Part shown: positions 8,396 through 16,748 of the stretch, piece by piece | How positions within the stretch are numbered: the stretch's first letter is position 1 | Layout: the number at the start of each line of letters is the position of its first letter | DNA from: Rhodobacterales bacterium | GTDB taxonomy: Bacteria; Pseudomonadota; Alphaproteobacteria; Rhodobacterales; Rhodobacteraceae | Length of the DNA: 38,933 nt | Assembly: GCA_025362795.1 (NCBI GenBank) | Contig: JANYFE010000084.1 | Location: forward strand, 1 to 38,933 | Direction: 5' to 3' | Position numbers and translations under genes: made by a program | Notes under the pieces: model-generated | What the model saw: only the letters and a program-made list of their open reading frames with translations | Told to the model about the DNA's origin: nothing | Databases searched by the model: none

Positions 8396-9313
8396 ATGAT
8401 GGCGGGAATTATGTTGAAATCATTGATCTTGGCGGGTTTGGCAGGCGGACTGCTGACCGCTTGCGAACCAGGGACCAGTGGCACCGATGCCACCACCGAT
8501 CCGGCCGCCGATACCGGCAACACCGCCGTCGCGTCTGCCACTTCGGTCAAGCTGGTCGATCATGATGTCGAAGCGCCGAATGTGTTTCAGACAACCGACA
8601 AGGCCCTGTGGGACGGACGCCCCTCGCTGGGCGGCGTCTGGGTGGCGACGCCTGATGCCAAAGACCCCGAACGGGTGATCATCCGCAATCCGGGCAACGG
8701 CAAATTCGTCATCGGGGCACTGTTCCGCCGCGAAGCTGACAATCCCGGCCCCAAACTGCAAATCTCATCGGACGCCGCCGATGCGCTTGGCATGCTGGCG
8801 GGCGAACCCGCCACGATCAACGTGACGGCCCTGCGCCGGGAAGAGGCCCCGATGACGGCCCCGGACGCCTCCAAACCGCTGCTCGACGCCGCGGAAACCG
8901 TGCAGACCACGCCCCTGGATACCGTGACTGCGACAGCCGCCGCCGCGATTGACAAGGCCGCAGGCAAAGCCGCCGATCCTGCGATTCCGACGGCACCCGC
9001 ATCGCAAACGCCTGCCGCCCCCACCAAGCCGGGCGCGAAGCCCGCCGCGCAGGTCGCCGCAGCTGCACCCGCCATCCCGGTAGTCCCCGTTGCCCCCGCA
9101 ACCGGCGGCTCGATCCAGATCGGCATCTTCTCGGTCGAGGACAATGCCAACCGCGCGGTCAAGACGCTGGCAAAGGCCGGTATCACGGCCACCATGCGCA
9201 AAGAGGTAAGTCAGGGAAAACCGCTGTGGAGCGTCGTCGCCACCGGCAATGCTGCCACTTTGGCCAAGATCAAGGCCGCGGGTTTTGCTGACGCCTATAC
9301 CCTGAAACACTAA
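8396..9313 (+). CDS. Lipoprotein with C-terminal SPOR domain
   Basis: The protein has up to 305 residues. A hydrophobic signal segment ends in the lipobox LLTAC, so the mature protein should be anchored by its N-terminal Cys. A conserved ~90-residue domain follows (DNVFQ-like start, then LGGVWVATP and NGKFVIGALFRRE), then a low-complexity Ala/Pro/Thr linker (residues ~165-230) that probably spans the periplasm. The end is a SPOR-like domain (residues ~233-305, starting SIQIGIFS), a fold that binds denuded septal peptidoglycan glycans. The ATGs at 8396 and 8399 are possible starts, but the ATG at 8411, preceded by GGCGGGAATT, gives the cleanest signal peptide. The gene lies 16 bp before a D,D-carboxypeptidase gene, which supports a cell-wall role. 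Confidence 0.82.
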   Translation: MMAGIMLKSLILAGLAGGLLTACEPGTSGTDATTDPAADTGNTAVASATSVKLVDHDVEAPNVFQTTDKALWDGRPSLGGVWVATPDAKDPERVIIRNPGNGKFVIGALFRREADNPGPKLQISSDAADALGMLAGEPATINVTALRREEAPMTAPDASKPLLDAAETVQTTPLDTVTATAAAAIDKAAGKAADPAIPTAPASQTPAAPTKPGAKPAAQVAAAAPAIPVVPVAPATGGSIQIGIFSVEDNANRAVKTLAKAGITATMRKEVSQGKPLWSVVATGNAATLAKIKAAGFADAYTLKH

Positions 9314-9329
9314 CCCAGAGGGAAGCCAG

Positions 9330-10499
9330 ATGACCCGCCTTCTGCGCCTTGCAAGCCTGCTCATCGTGGCCCTGACGCTGGCCGTGCCTCTGGGCCTGCC
9401 CGCCCGCGCGTTTGAAACGGCGGCAACTTCGGCCTGGGTCTATGACATTACCACCAAGACCGTGCTGCTGGACAAGAACGGCGACATACCGGAACCGCCT
9501 GCGTCGATGTCAAAGCTGATGACCATCAACATGCTGTTCGAGGCGCTGACCGATGGCCGGGTGACCAACGAAACCACTTTCTCGGTCTCGCCGCTGGCGG
9601 TCTCCTTCACCGCCGCAGGCGGATCGACAATGTACTTGCAAGAAAGCGACCGACCGACAGTGGCCGAGTTGATTCAGGGCATGGTTGTCAATTCCGGCAA
9701 TGACGCGACCGTGGTGGTGGCCGAAGGGCTGGCGGGCTCCGAGGCGGCTTTTGCCGCCCAGATGAATGAACGCGCCAAGGCGATTGGCCTGCAACAGTCC
9801 AACTTTGCCAATGCCTCGGGTTGGCCCGACCCGGCCCAACGCATGAGCATGCGCGATCTTGGCCTGCTCGGCGCACATCTGATCGAAACTTTCCCCGAAC
9901 TTTACCCGGTGTTTTCGCAAACTGAATACAACTACAAAGGCCGCGCTCCCGCCAATGCCAACAACCGCAACCCGCTGCTCAAGCTGAACATCGGGGCCGA
10001 CGGGCTGAAGACCGGGCACACCGAGGAGGCGGGTTATGGCATGGTCGGTTCGGTCAAGCAGGGCGAACGCCGGATCATCTTTGCGTTCAACGGCTTGACC
10101 ACCGACAAGCAACGTGCGGATGAGGCTGAACGGATCACCTCATGGGCCTTTCGACAGTTCACGCTGAAAACCGTGATCAAGGCTGGTGCCCGGGTGGCAG
10201 AGGCAGATGTGTTCATGGGTTCTGCCGCGAAAGTCGGATTGGTGCCCGCCACTGATCTTCGGCTGCTGTTGCCAGCGCTGTCGCAGGGCGGCATTGCGGC
10301 GGAAGTCGTCTATACCGGCCCATTGCAGGCGCCGATCGCCAAGGGCACCAAGCTTGCTGATCTGGTGATCCACATCCCCGACATGCCCGACGCCCATGTC
10401 GATCTTATCGCTGAAAGCGATGTTCAGCAGGCCGGCTTTCTGGCCCGCCTGCTGACCGCAGCCGAACAGTTGCGCGGCCATTATCTAAGCGGCGTCTGA
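9330..10499 (+). CDS. dacC: D-alanyl-D-alanine carboxypeptidase (PBP5/6 type)
   Basis: This is a periplasmic low-molecular-weight penicillin-binding protein that trims the terminal D-Ala from peptidoglycan pentapeptides. The 389-residue protein has a signal peptide ending near ARA (residue 27). It carries the three active-site motifs of peptidase family S11: SMSK (59-62, nucleophile Ser59), SGN (122-124) and KTG (227-229). The C-terminal beta-rich domain is followed by a helical tail (FLARLLTAAEQLRGHYL) that may be an amphipathic membrane anchor. The start has a good RBS (GAGGGAAG). It sits between the SPOR lipoprotein gene and tmk in a co-directional run. The gene symbol (dacC rather than dacA or dacF) follows the family loosely. 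Confidence 0.92.
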   Translation: MTRLLRLASLLIVALTLAVPLGLPARAFETAATSAWVYDITTKTVLLDKNGDIPEPPASMSKLMTINMLFEALTDGRVTNETTFSVSPLAVSFTAAGGSTMYLQESDRPTVAELIQGMVVNSGNDATVVVAEGLAGSEAAFAAQMNERAKAIGLQQSNFANASGWPDPAQRMSMRDLGLLGAHLIETFPELYPVFSQTEYNYKGRAPANANNRNPLLKLNIGADGLKTGHTEEAGYGMVGSVKQGERRIIFAFNGLTTDKQRADEAERITSWAFRQFTLKTVIKAGARVAEADVFMGSAAKVGLVPATDLRLLLPALSQGGIAAEVVYTGPLQAPIAKGTKLADLVIHIPDMPDAHVDLIAESDVQQAGFLARLLTAAEQLRGHYLSGV

Positions 10500-10502
10500 C
10501 CC

Positions 10503-11126
10503 TTGGCTGCCGGTCGGTTCCTGAGTTTCGAAGGCGTGGACGGTTCCGGCAAATCGACGCAGGCGCGGCGGCTGGCCGATGCGTTGCGGGCGGTGGGCCA
10601 CAGCGTGACCCTGACCCGCGAGCCCGGCGGCAGCCCGGGGGCCGAAGAAATCCGCCGTCTGGTACTGGAAGGTGCGCCAGACCGCTGGTCGCCGGAAACC
10701 GAGATTCTGTTGTTCACCGCCGCCCGGCGCGACCATCTGGAAAAGACGATCCGCCCGGCGCTTGCCCGAGGCGATGTGGTGATCACCGACCGTTTCGCCG
10801 ATTCAACCCGGATGTATCAGGGCATATCGCGCGGCGATCTGGCAGGCGTGGTCGACCGCCTGCACGACCTGATGATCGGGATCGAACCTGACCTGACCGT
10901 TCTGATCGACATCGACCCCGCCCTTGGCCTGTCGCGAGCCCAAGCACGCGCCGGAACAGAGCTGCGCTTTGAAGACATGGGGCTGAACCTGCAACGCCAG
11001 ATGCGCACCGGATTTCTTGCCCTTGCCGCGTCCGATCCCGCCCGCTTTCGCGTCATAAACGGCGACCGTGACCCCGCCGACGTGGCCCGCGATGTGACGG
11101 CCCTCGCGCTCGCCCATCTGACATGA
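10503..11126 (+). CDS. tmk: Thymidylate kinase
   Basis: Tmk phosphorylates dTMP to dTDP with ATP, an essential cytosolic step to dTTP. The protein has 207 residues, the usual length. It has the P-loop FEGVDGSGKST (residues ~9-19), the TREPGG motif after strand 2, the DRFADS motif with the catalytic Arg, and a C-terminal region typical of bacterial Tmk. The start must be the TTG at 10503, because the conserved RFLSFEG begins only four codons later and no ATG or GTG fits. This TTG is in the same frame as, and one codon after, the carboxypeptidase stop. The last four bases overlap the holB start (ATGA), as expected for a coupled operon. Confidence 0.94.
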   Translation: MAAGRFLSFEGVDGSGKSTQARRLADALRAVGHSVTLTREPGGSPGAEEIRRLVLEGAPDRWSPETEILLFTAARRDHLEKTIRPALARGDVVITDRFADSTRMYQGISRGDLAGVVDRLHDLMIGIEPDLTVLIDIDPALGLSRAQARAGTELRFEDMGLNLQRQMRTGFLALAASDPARFRVINGDRDPADVARDVTALALAHLT

Positions 11127-12250
11127 ACGACGACAGCCCCGAATCCGACCGAATTGAAGGTGCGCCTCATCCGCGCCAGACCGCCCGCCTGATTGGCCAG
11201 CAACCTGCCGAAAGCGCTTTCCTATCCGCCTATAACGCCGGACGTCTGCACCACGGCTGGTTGATTTCCGGGCCGCGTGGTGTGGGCAAGGCGACCCTCG
11301 CGTGGCGCATCGCCCGCTTCCTGCTGGCGACGCCTGATAGCGATGGCGGCATGTTTGCCCCGCCCTCACCCGACACTTTGGACATTGCTGACAGCAACCC
11401 CATCGCCCGCCGCCTGTTGGCATTATCGGAATCGCGCCTGCACCTTTTGCGCTGCGGTCTGGACGAGAAGGGCGAAAAGCTGCGCCAGGTGATCAGAGTG
11501 GATGAGGTCCGCAAGTTGATCACCTTTTTCAACCTGTCCGCAGCGGACGGTGGCCGCCGAGTGGCGATCATCGACGCGGCAGATGAAATGAACCCCAGCG
11601 CCGCCAACGCCCTTCTGAAACTGCTGGAAGAGCCGCCTCCCATGGTCACGTTCCTGCTGATCTCGCACCAGCCCGGTCGCCTTTTGCCGACCATCCGCTC
11701 GCGTTGCCGCGAATTGCGCCTGTCGCCTTTGTCGCCAGCAGACCTGTCCGACGCCTTGACGCAGGCAGGTGGCGCGATCGACCCCGCTGACAGCACAGCC
11801 CTTGCTGAATTGGCCGGCGGTTCGGTGGGCGAGGCATTCCGGCTTACCAACCTTGACGGTCTGAAACTTTACGCCACCCTGATCCGCCTGCTGTCCACCC
11901 TGCCCCGTCTCGACCGCCCGATGGCGATTGGCCTGACAGATTCCGGCGCAGGCCGAGGCAACGAGTCCCGCTTTGACCTGATCGTCACCCTCATTGACCT
12001 GTTCCTGGCCCGCACCGCCCGCGCGGGCACGCTGCACGCTCTGGCTCCTGAGGCGGCCAAGGGCGAGGCGGCGCTGATCGAACGCCTTGCCCCGACGCCG
12101 GAAACGGCCCGGCTGTGGGCCGAACTGGCGCAAACTCTGGGTGTCCGCGCCCGTCGTGGCAAGGCGGTCAACCTTGACCCTGCCGCCCTTCTCATGGATA
12201 TGGTCCTGAAAATCGACGAGACGGCGGGAATGCTCGCCCAGAGGGTGTGA
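11123..12250 (+). CDS. holB: DNA polymerase III subunit delta'
   Basis: Delta' is a clamp-loader subunit that helps load the beta sliding clamp for replication. The 375-residue protein has the N-terminal AAA+ module: HHGWLISGPRGVGKATLAW (Walker A region, residues ~43-61), the sensor/Walker B-like region VAIIDAADEMNPSAANALLKLLEEPP, and ISHQPGRLLPTIRSRC with the conserved SRC motif. The zinc-binding Cys cluster of DnaX-type subunits is not obvious, as in many alphaproteobacterial HolB proteins. It overlaps tmk by four bases at the 5' end and tatD by one base at the 3' end (TGATG), so it is tightly coupled in the run. A pairing with tmk is widespread in bacteria. Confidence 0.93.
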   Translation: MNDDSPESDRIEGAPHPRQTARLIGQQPAESAFLSAYNAGRLHHGWLISGPRGVGKATLAWRIARFLLATPDSDGGMFAPPSPDTLDIADSNPIARRLLALSESRLHLLRCGLDEKGEKLRQVIRVDEVRKLITFFNLSAADGGRRVAIIDAADEMNPSAANALLKLLEEPPPMVTFLLISHQPGRLLPTIRSRCRELRLSPLSPADLSDALTQAGGAIDPADSTALAELAGGSVGEAFRLTNLDGLKLYATLIRLLSTLPRLDRPMAIGLTDSGAGRGNESRFDLIVTLIDLFLARTARAGTLHALAPEAAKGEAALIERLAPTPETARLWAELAQTLGVRARRGKAVNLDPAALLMDMVLKIDETAGMLAQRV

Positions 12251-13044
12251 TGGCCGACCGACCCGAACTGGTGGACAGCCACTGCCACCTCGACTTTCCC
12301 GATTTTAACGGCGAACTGCCCGAGATTCTGGTGCGCGCCCGCGCCGCTGGTGTGACCCGCATGGTCACGATCTGCACAAGGCTGCGGAACGAACCCACAG
12401 TCCGCGCCATCGCCGAGGCGCATGACGGCGTATTCTTTGCCGCGGGCACCCACCCGATGAGCGCCGCCGAGGAACCGCTTGTCACCGTTGACCAATTGGT
12501 CGCCTTGGCGCAGCACCCCAAGTTCGTAGGCTTCGGCGAGACCGGCCTCGACTACCATTACACCGCCGAAACCGCCGCCATCCAGCAGGCTTCGCTACGC
12601 ATTCACATCAACGCGGCGCAAGAACTCCAGTTGCCGCTGATCATCCATGCCCGCGCCGCAGATGACGACGTGGCGCGCATCTTGACAGAGGGTATGAAGA
12701 TACGCCCCTATCCTTGTGTGATGCATTGCTTTTCTTCCGGCCCCGCCTTGGCGCAGGCCGCCTTGGAGATGGGCTTCTACCTGTCGATGTCCGGAATACC
12801 GACCTTTCCCAAAAGCGGTGCGCTGCGCGATATCTTTGCCTCAGCGCCGCTGAATCGGATCCTCGTTGAGACAGACAGTCCTTACCTCGCCCCAGTCCCC
12901 CATCGCGGCAAGCGCAACGAACCGGCCTACACCGCCTTCACCGCCAGGACCGGCGCACAAATCTACGGCATCACAGAGGCAGAGTTCGCCGCGGCGACCT
13001 CTGCCAATTTCGACCGCCTGTTCACCAAAGCCACGGCCGCCTAA
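12250..13044 (+). CDS. tatD: TatD-family metal-dependent hydrolase (DNase)
   Basis: This is a 264-residue TIM-barrel metallohydrolase. Family signatures are DSHCHLDFPDF at the N-terminus (HxH metal ligands), GFGETGLDYHY around residue 95, LPLIIHARAADDD (~130), HCFSSG (~158), and ETDSPYLAPVPHRGKRNEP near residue 205. TatD proteins are 3'-5' exonucleases implicated in DNA repair and RNA or DNA turnover. The ATG at 12250 overlaps the holB stop by one base; an in-frame GTG one codon upstream is the alternative. The gene order tmk-holB-tatD-MBL is recurrent in alphaproteobacteria. In some relatives metG lies between holB and tatD, but it is absent here. Confidence 0.92.
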   Translation: MADRPELVDSHCHLDFPDFNGELPEILVRARAAGVTRMVTICTRLRNEPTVRAIAEAHDGVFFAAGTHPMSAAEEPLVTVDQLVALAQHPKFVGFGETGLDYHYTAETAAIQQASLRIHINAAQELQLPLIIHARAADDDVARILTEGMKIRPYPCVMHCFSSGPALAQAALEMGFYLSMSGIPTFPKSGALRDIFASAPLNRILVETDSPYLAPVPHRGKRNEPAYTAFTARTGAQIYGITEAEFAAATSANFDRLFTKATAA

Positions 13045-13847
13045 TGGCCACCCTGCGCTTCACCATCCTCGGCTGCGGATCGTCAGGTGGCGTTCCCCGG
13101 CTGGGCAACGACTGGGGCGATTGCGACCCCACAAACCCGAAAAATCGTCGCCGTCGCTGTTCCATGCTGGTCGAACGCATCGCAGGCGAGGCCATCACCC
13201 GCGTCTTGATCGACACCTCCCCCGACATGCGGGAGCAACTGCTCGACGCGGGTGTCGGCACGCTGGATGGTGTTGTCTTCACCCATTCCCACGCCGACCA
13301 CACCCATGGCATCGACGATCTGCGGCAAGTCGTCTTCAACATGCGCCGCCGGTTGCCGGTCTGGGCCGATGCGCCGACCCAGAACGCCCTGATCTCGCGC
13401 TTTGCCTATGCGTTCATGCAACCCGAGGGGTCGCCCTATCCGCCGATCCTTGACCTGCATTCGATAGACCACGCCTTCCATGTCGGCGGCCCCGCCGGCC
13501 CTATCCACTTCCGGCCTTTCCTGGTCGATCACGGCTCGATGGACGCGTTGGGGTTTCGCATAGGCCCCCTCGCCTACCTGCCCGATGTCGTCCGTATTCC
13601 AGAGCCCGTCTGGCCCGTTCTCGATGGGCTGGAATGCTGGGTTCTTGATGCCCTGCGCCGCAAACCACATCCAACCCATGCCCATCTCGCCCTGTCTTTG
13701 GAATGGATTGCCAAAGTCCGACCTGCGCAGGCTGTGATCACGAATATGCACCTTGACCTGGATTATGAGACTCTGGTGCACGAACTGCCTGCCACCGTCA
13801 GCCCGGCCTTCGATGGCCGTGTGATCACATTCGAAAATCAGCCCTGA
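13044..13847 (+). CDS. PhnP-like MBL-fold metallohydrolase
   Basis: This is a 267-residue metallo-beta-lactamase-fold protein. The N-terminus (FTILGCGSSGGVPR) and the metal-binding THSHADHTHGID (residues ~80-91) are typical of the PhnP / RNase Z-like group, which contains cyclic phosphodiesterases. A further His is in the VDHGSMDALGFRI segment, and a C-terminal THAHLALSLEW stretch follows. There is no phn cluster nearby, so a role in phosphonate use should not be assumed. Its stable position after tatD suggests a housekeeping role, perhaps in nucleic-acid or phosphodiester processing. The start overlaps the tatD stop by one base (TAATG). Confidence 0.85.
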   Translation: MATLRFTILGCGSSGGVPRLGNDWGDCDPTNPKNRRRRCSMLVERIAGEAITRVLIDTSPDMREQLLDAGVGTLDGVVFTHSHADHTHGIDDLRQVVFNMRRRLPVWADAPTQNALISRFAYAFMQPEGSPYPPILDLHSIDHAFHVGGPAGPIHFRPFLVDHGSMDALGFRIGPLAYLPDVVRIPEPVWPVLDGLECWVLDALRRKPHPTHAHLALSLEWIAKVRPAQAVITNMHLDLDYETLVHELPATVSPAFDGRVITFENQP

Positions 13848-13848
13848 C

Positions 13849-14787
13849 ATGGAAATCCTGATCGACGTGGTTCTGCCGGTGTTTCTGATCATCGGTTTTG
13901 GCTACGCAGCCGCGCGCAGCAAGCTGCTGTCGGAAAGCGCTATCGACGGGCTGATGAAATTTTCGCAAAGCTTTGCAATCCCCTGCCTGCTGTTTCGTTC
14001 CATCGCCGGGCTGGACCTGTCAACCTCGCTCGACCCCGGCCTGCTGCTCAGCTTTTACATCGGTGCCTTCGCGGCCTTCACGGTCGGCTTCTTTGGAGCC
14101 CACAAAGGCTTTGCCCGCCCGCTGGATGAAAGCGTCGCCATCGGTTTTGCCTGCATGTTTTCAAACTCGCTGCTGATGGGACTGTCGATCACCGAACGCG
14201 CCTATGGCGCCGCCGCGCTGACCGGCAACTACGTTATCATCGCCATGCATTCACCGATGTTCTACGCCTTTGGCATCGGGCTTATGGAGTGGGTGCGCAG
14301 CCGGGGTCAGGGCCTGTCGGGGGCCGCCCTTGGCCGTCAGGTCATCAAGGCGATCTTCTCGCAACCTTTGGTCATCGGCATCGTCGCTGGCGTGGTCGTG
14401 AACTTGTCAGGCCTGCCGGTGCCGGAGGCCGTGGGCGCGGCGGCCGACATGATGGGTCGCGCAGGATTGCCGGCCGCGCTGTTCGGGTTGGGCGGGATCT
14501 TGCTGCGCTACCGGCCCGAAGGCGACAAGTCGCTGATCGCGATGGTCTGCGCCATCACCTTGTTATTGCATCCCATTGTCACCTACAGCCTTGCCCGCTG
14601 GGTCTTTGTCATCGACACCGCCGCGCTGCGCTCTGCCGTGGTTACGGCCGCGATGCCCCCCGGCGTCAACGCCTATCTCTTTGCGCATCTTTACAGCACC
14701 GGACGCCGGGTTGCGGCCTCGTCGGTGCTGATTGCCACCGCTTTGTCGATTTTCACCGCGTGGTTCTGGCTGCAAGCCCTGCCTTAG
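13849..14787 (+). CDS. AEC (auxin efflux carrier) family transporter
   Basis: This is a 312-residue inner-membrane protein with about ten predicted hydrophobic segments arranged as two repeats. The N-terminal LPVFLIIGFGYAAARSKLLS, the LMKFSQSFAIPCLLFRSIA segment and the C-terminal helices ending IFTAWFWLQALP are typical of the AEC / malonate transporter family. These are secondary carriers for organic acids or similar anions. The substrate cannot be read from sequence. The start is one base after the stop of the MBL gene, so it is probably co-transcribed with the run that begins at the SPOR lipoprotein. It converges on the agmatinase-like gene, with only 27 bp between the stops and no clear terminator hairpin. 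Confidence 0.87.
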   Translation: MEILIDVVLPVFLIIGFGYAAARSKLLSESAIDGLMKFSQSFAIPCLLFRSIAGLDLSTSLDPGLLLSFYIGAFAAFTVGFFGAHKGFARPLDESVAIGFACMFSNSLLMGLSITERAYGAAALTGNYVIIAMHSPMFYAFGIGLMEWVRSRGQGLSGAALGRQVIKAIFSQPLVIGIVAGVVVNLSGLPVPEAVGAAADMMGRAGLPAALFGLGGILLRYRPEGDKSLIAMVCAITLLLHPIVTYSLARWVFVIDTAALRSAVVTAAMPPGVNAYLFAHLYSTGRRVAASSVLIATALSIFTAWFWLQALP

Positions 14788-14814
14788 GACTTAAGTTTGT
14801 CGGAAGATTTTTGG

Positions 14815-15771
14815 CTACCGCATGCCCCGTGCGTGAAAGATGAAGCCAAGGAAGTTCAGCAGCACCTGTGCCGCCAATATCGCCGTGCTGCCGGAATGGT
14901 CATAATCCGGTGCCACCTCTACCAGATCAATCCCCACCACCTCATGCGACTTTGCCACCGCCTGCAACATCTCCAACACTTCGTAATACAGGAATCCGCC
15001 GTGGCTTGGCGTTCCGGTCCCCGGTGCGATCGACGGACAAAACCCGTCAATGTCGATGGTCACATACACCCGCGCCCCCTTGGGAATCCGCGCAATCACC
15101 GTCGTCGCACCCAAGACCCGCATCTGCCGCACCGACAAGATATCCGACCCCATCGCTCGCGCCACCTCATAGCCCTCCCGCGCCGTCGATGACACATTGC
15201 GGATGCCAACCTGCGTCAGACCCTTCACATAGCTTTTTTCCGCCGCCCGCCGCATAGGTGAGCCATGACCAAACCGTACCCCGTGCCGCTCATCGACAAA
15301 ATCGAGATGCGCGTCAATTTGCAGGATGTGGATGTCGCCTCGCCCCTCGAACGCTTCGATCACCGGAATGTTGATCGAATGGTCGCCGCCGATCACCACC
15401 GGCAGCGCGCCTGCGTCCAGCATCGCCCTGACCCCGGTGCGGATATTGGCATGGCTCGTCACGGTGTCGGTATGCACGATATCCGCGTCGCCAATATCCA
15501 CGATGCGCACTGACGCGGGCAGATAGGTGCAGTCGTCTTCGTGGTCATAGGCCCCGGCGTGGCCAAAACTGAACAAGGTCGATGCCTCGCGGACCGCGCG
15601 TGGCCCGAACCGTGCACCGGCGCGGAACTGCGTGCCAAAGTCATAGGGTGCCCCCATCACCGCCACATCGGCGTCGATCCTGCGCCATTCCTCGACATAA
15701 GGCCGCTTGCCGAACGTCGAAATCCCGACAAACGGCAGGTTCAGCCGCCCGCTGTCATAGCCATGTGCCAT
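14815..15771 (-). CDS. speB: Agmatinase-like ureohydrolase
   Basis: This is a 318-residue member of the arginase/agmatinase family, Mn-dependent enzymes that release urea from guanidino compounds. Metal-binding motifs are in place: GGDHS (residues 128-132), DAHLD (153-157) and DID-x-F (240-244), followed by APGTGTP (249-255). The usual LDP after the third metal motif is FCPS here, a subgroup variation that leaves the DxD ligands intact. It is the last gene of the minus-strand transport operon, and its start overlaps the potC-like stop by one base (TAATG). Agmatine to putrescine is the natural guess. Guanidinobutyrate or another guanidino substrate is equally possible, and the transporter would then import that compound. 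Confidence 0.85.
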   Translation of the reverse strand: MAHGYDSGRLNLPFVGISTFGKRPYVEEWRRIDADVAVMGAPYDFGTQFRAGARFGPRAVREASTLFSFGHAGAYDHEDDCTYLPASVRIVDIGDADIVHTDTVTSHANIRTGVRAMLDAGALPVVIGGDHSINIPVIEAFEGRGDIHILQIDAHLDFVDERHGVRFGHGSPMRRAAEKSYVKGLTQVGIRNVSSTAREGYEVARAMGSDILSVRQMRVLGATTVIARIPKGARVYVTIDIDGFCPSIAPGTGTPSHGGFLYYEVLEMLQAVAKSHEVVGIDLVEVAPDYDHSGSTAILAAQVLLNFLGFIFHARGMR

Positions 15772-16745
15772 TATGCCGGACTTACCCCCCGCAGACGTTC
15801 AGACCGCCGCCGCAACAATTCTACCGCCGCAAGCAGACAAATCGACACGATCACCAATATCGTCGCAATCGACAGGATGGCGGGCGAGATTGCCTCCCTG
15901 ATCCCGTTCCACATCTGCCGCGGGATGGTCTGCTGATCCGGTCCCGCGATGAACAGAACCGCCACCACCTCGTCAAACGAGGTGACAAAGGCGAACAGCG
16001 CCCCCGAAATCACGCCCGGCAGGATCAAGGGCATGATCACCTTGAAAAATGTCGTGCGCGGATTGGCCCCCAGACTGGCACTTGCCCGGATCAGCGACTG
16101 GTCAAACCCTTGCAGCGTTGCGGTAACAGTGATGATCACGAACGGAATACCCAGCGTGGCATGCGCCAGAATGATCCCCAGGAACGTGTTCGCCAGACAT
16201 CCCTTGGCCGACAGGAACGGCGACAGCAGCCAGCCCAGACCGCTGTCCAGAGGCAGACAGGCGCTGGAGTAAAAGAAAAACAAGCCGGTCCCGATGATGA
16301 TGATCGGCACGATCATGGGCGAGATCAGCAGCGCCATGATCAGCCGCCGATACGGCATTTCTGGCCGCGACAGCCCCAGCGCCGCTGTCGTCCCCAAAAC
16401 GGTCGCAAGCAACGTCGCCCAGAACCCGATCCACAGCGAATTTTTCGCGGCCCTGACCCAGGTTGCCTGTGCCCACACCTGCTTCCACCAGCTTGAATCG
16501 CGCACCGCATCATCTGGTGCCGAAATACCCAGCGTCAGCAGCGTGTTATACCAGCGCAGCGAATAGCCGGTCGGGTCCAGCGCCAGCATCTTGTGGGTGA
16601 AACTGAAATACGGCTCCACATTGAACGACAACGGAATGACGATCAGGATCGGGGCGACCAGAAACAGGAACACCAGCGCACAGATCGCGCGGAATGTGTA
16701 ATACCAGACCCGTTCCAGCGGCGAGGCATAAATCGGCACGGCCAT
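15771..16745 (-). CDS. potC: Polyamine-type ABC transporter permease (PotC-like)
   Basis: This is a 324-residue inner-membrane permease of the binding-protein-dependent type. It has six hydrophobic segments and the EAA cytoplasmic loop around ASASLGANPRTTFFKVIMPL (residues ~235-254), which contacts the ATPase. A periplasmic region of about 70 residues after TM1 is longer than in E. coli PotC. A further loop (SSACLPLDSGLG...) lies between two middle helices. It is one of two permeases in the order potA-potD-potB-potC. Its stop overlaps the agmatinase-like start, and three bases separate it from the potB-like stop. The substrate is inferred to be a polyamine or guanidino amine from the neighbouring hydrolase. 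Confidence 0.88.
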   Translation of the reverse strand: MAVPIYASPLERVWYYTFRAICALVFLFLVAPILIVIPLSFNVEPYFSFTHKMLALDPTGYSLRWYNTLLTLGISAPDDAVRDSSWWKQVWAQATWVRAAKNSLWIGFWATLLATVLGTTAALGLSRPEMPYRRLIMALLISPMIVPIIIIGTGLFFFYSSACLPLDSGLGWLLSPFLSAKGCLANTFLGIILAHATLGIPFVIITVTATLQGFDQSLIRASASLGANPRTTFFKVIMPLILPGVISGALFAFVTSFDEVVAVLFIAGPDQQTIPRQMWNGIREAISPAILSIATILVIVSICLLAAVELLRRRSERLRGVSPA

Positions 16746-16748
16746 GTT

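Noticed and set aside
11123-13847. A missing metG between holB and tatD as a deletion
   Set aside because: The genes overlap cleanly and many relatives are likely to share this order, so there is no sign of a scar.
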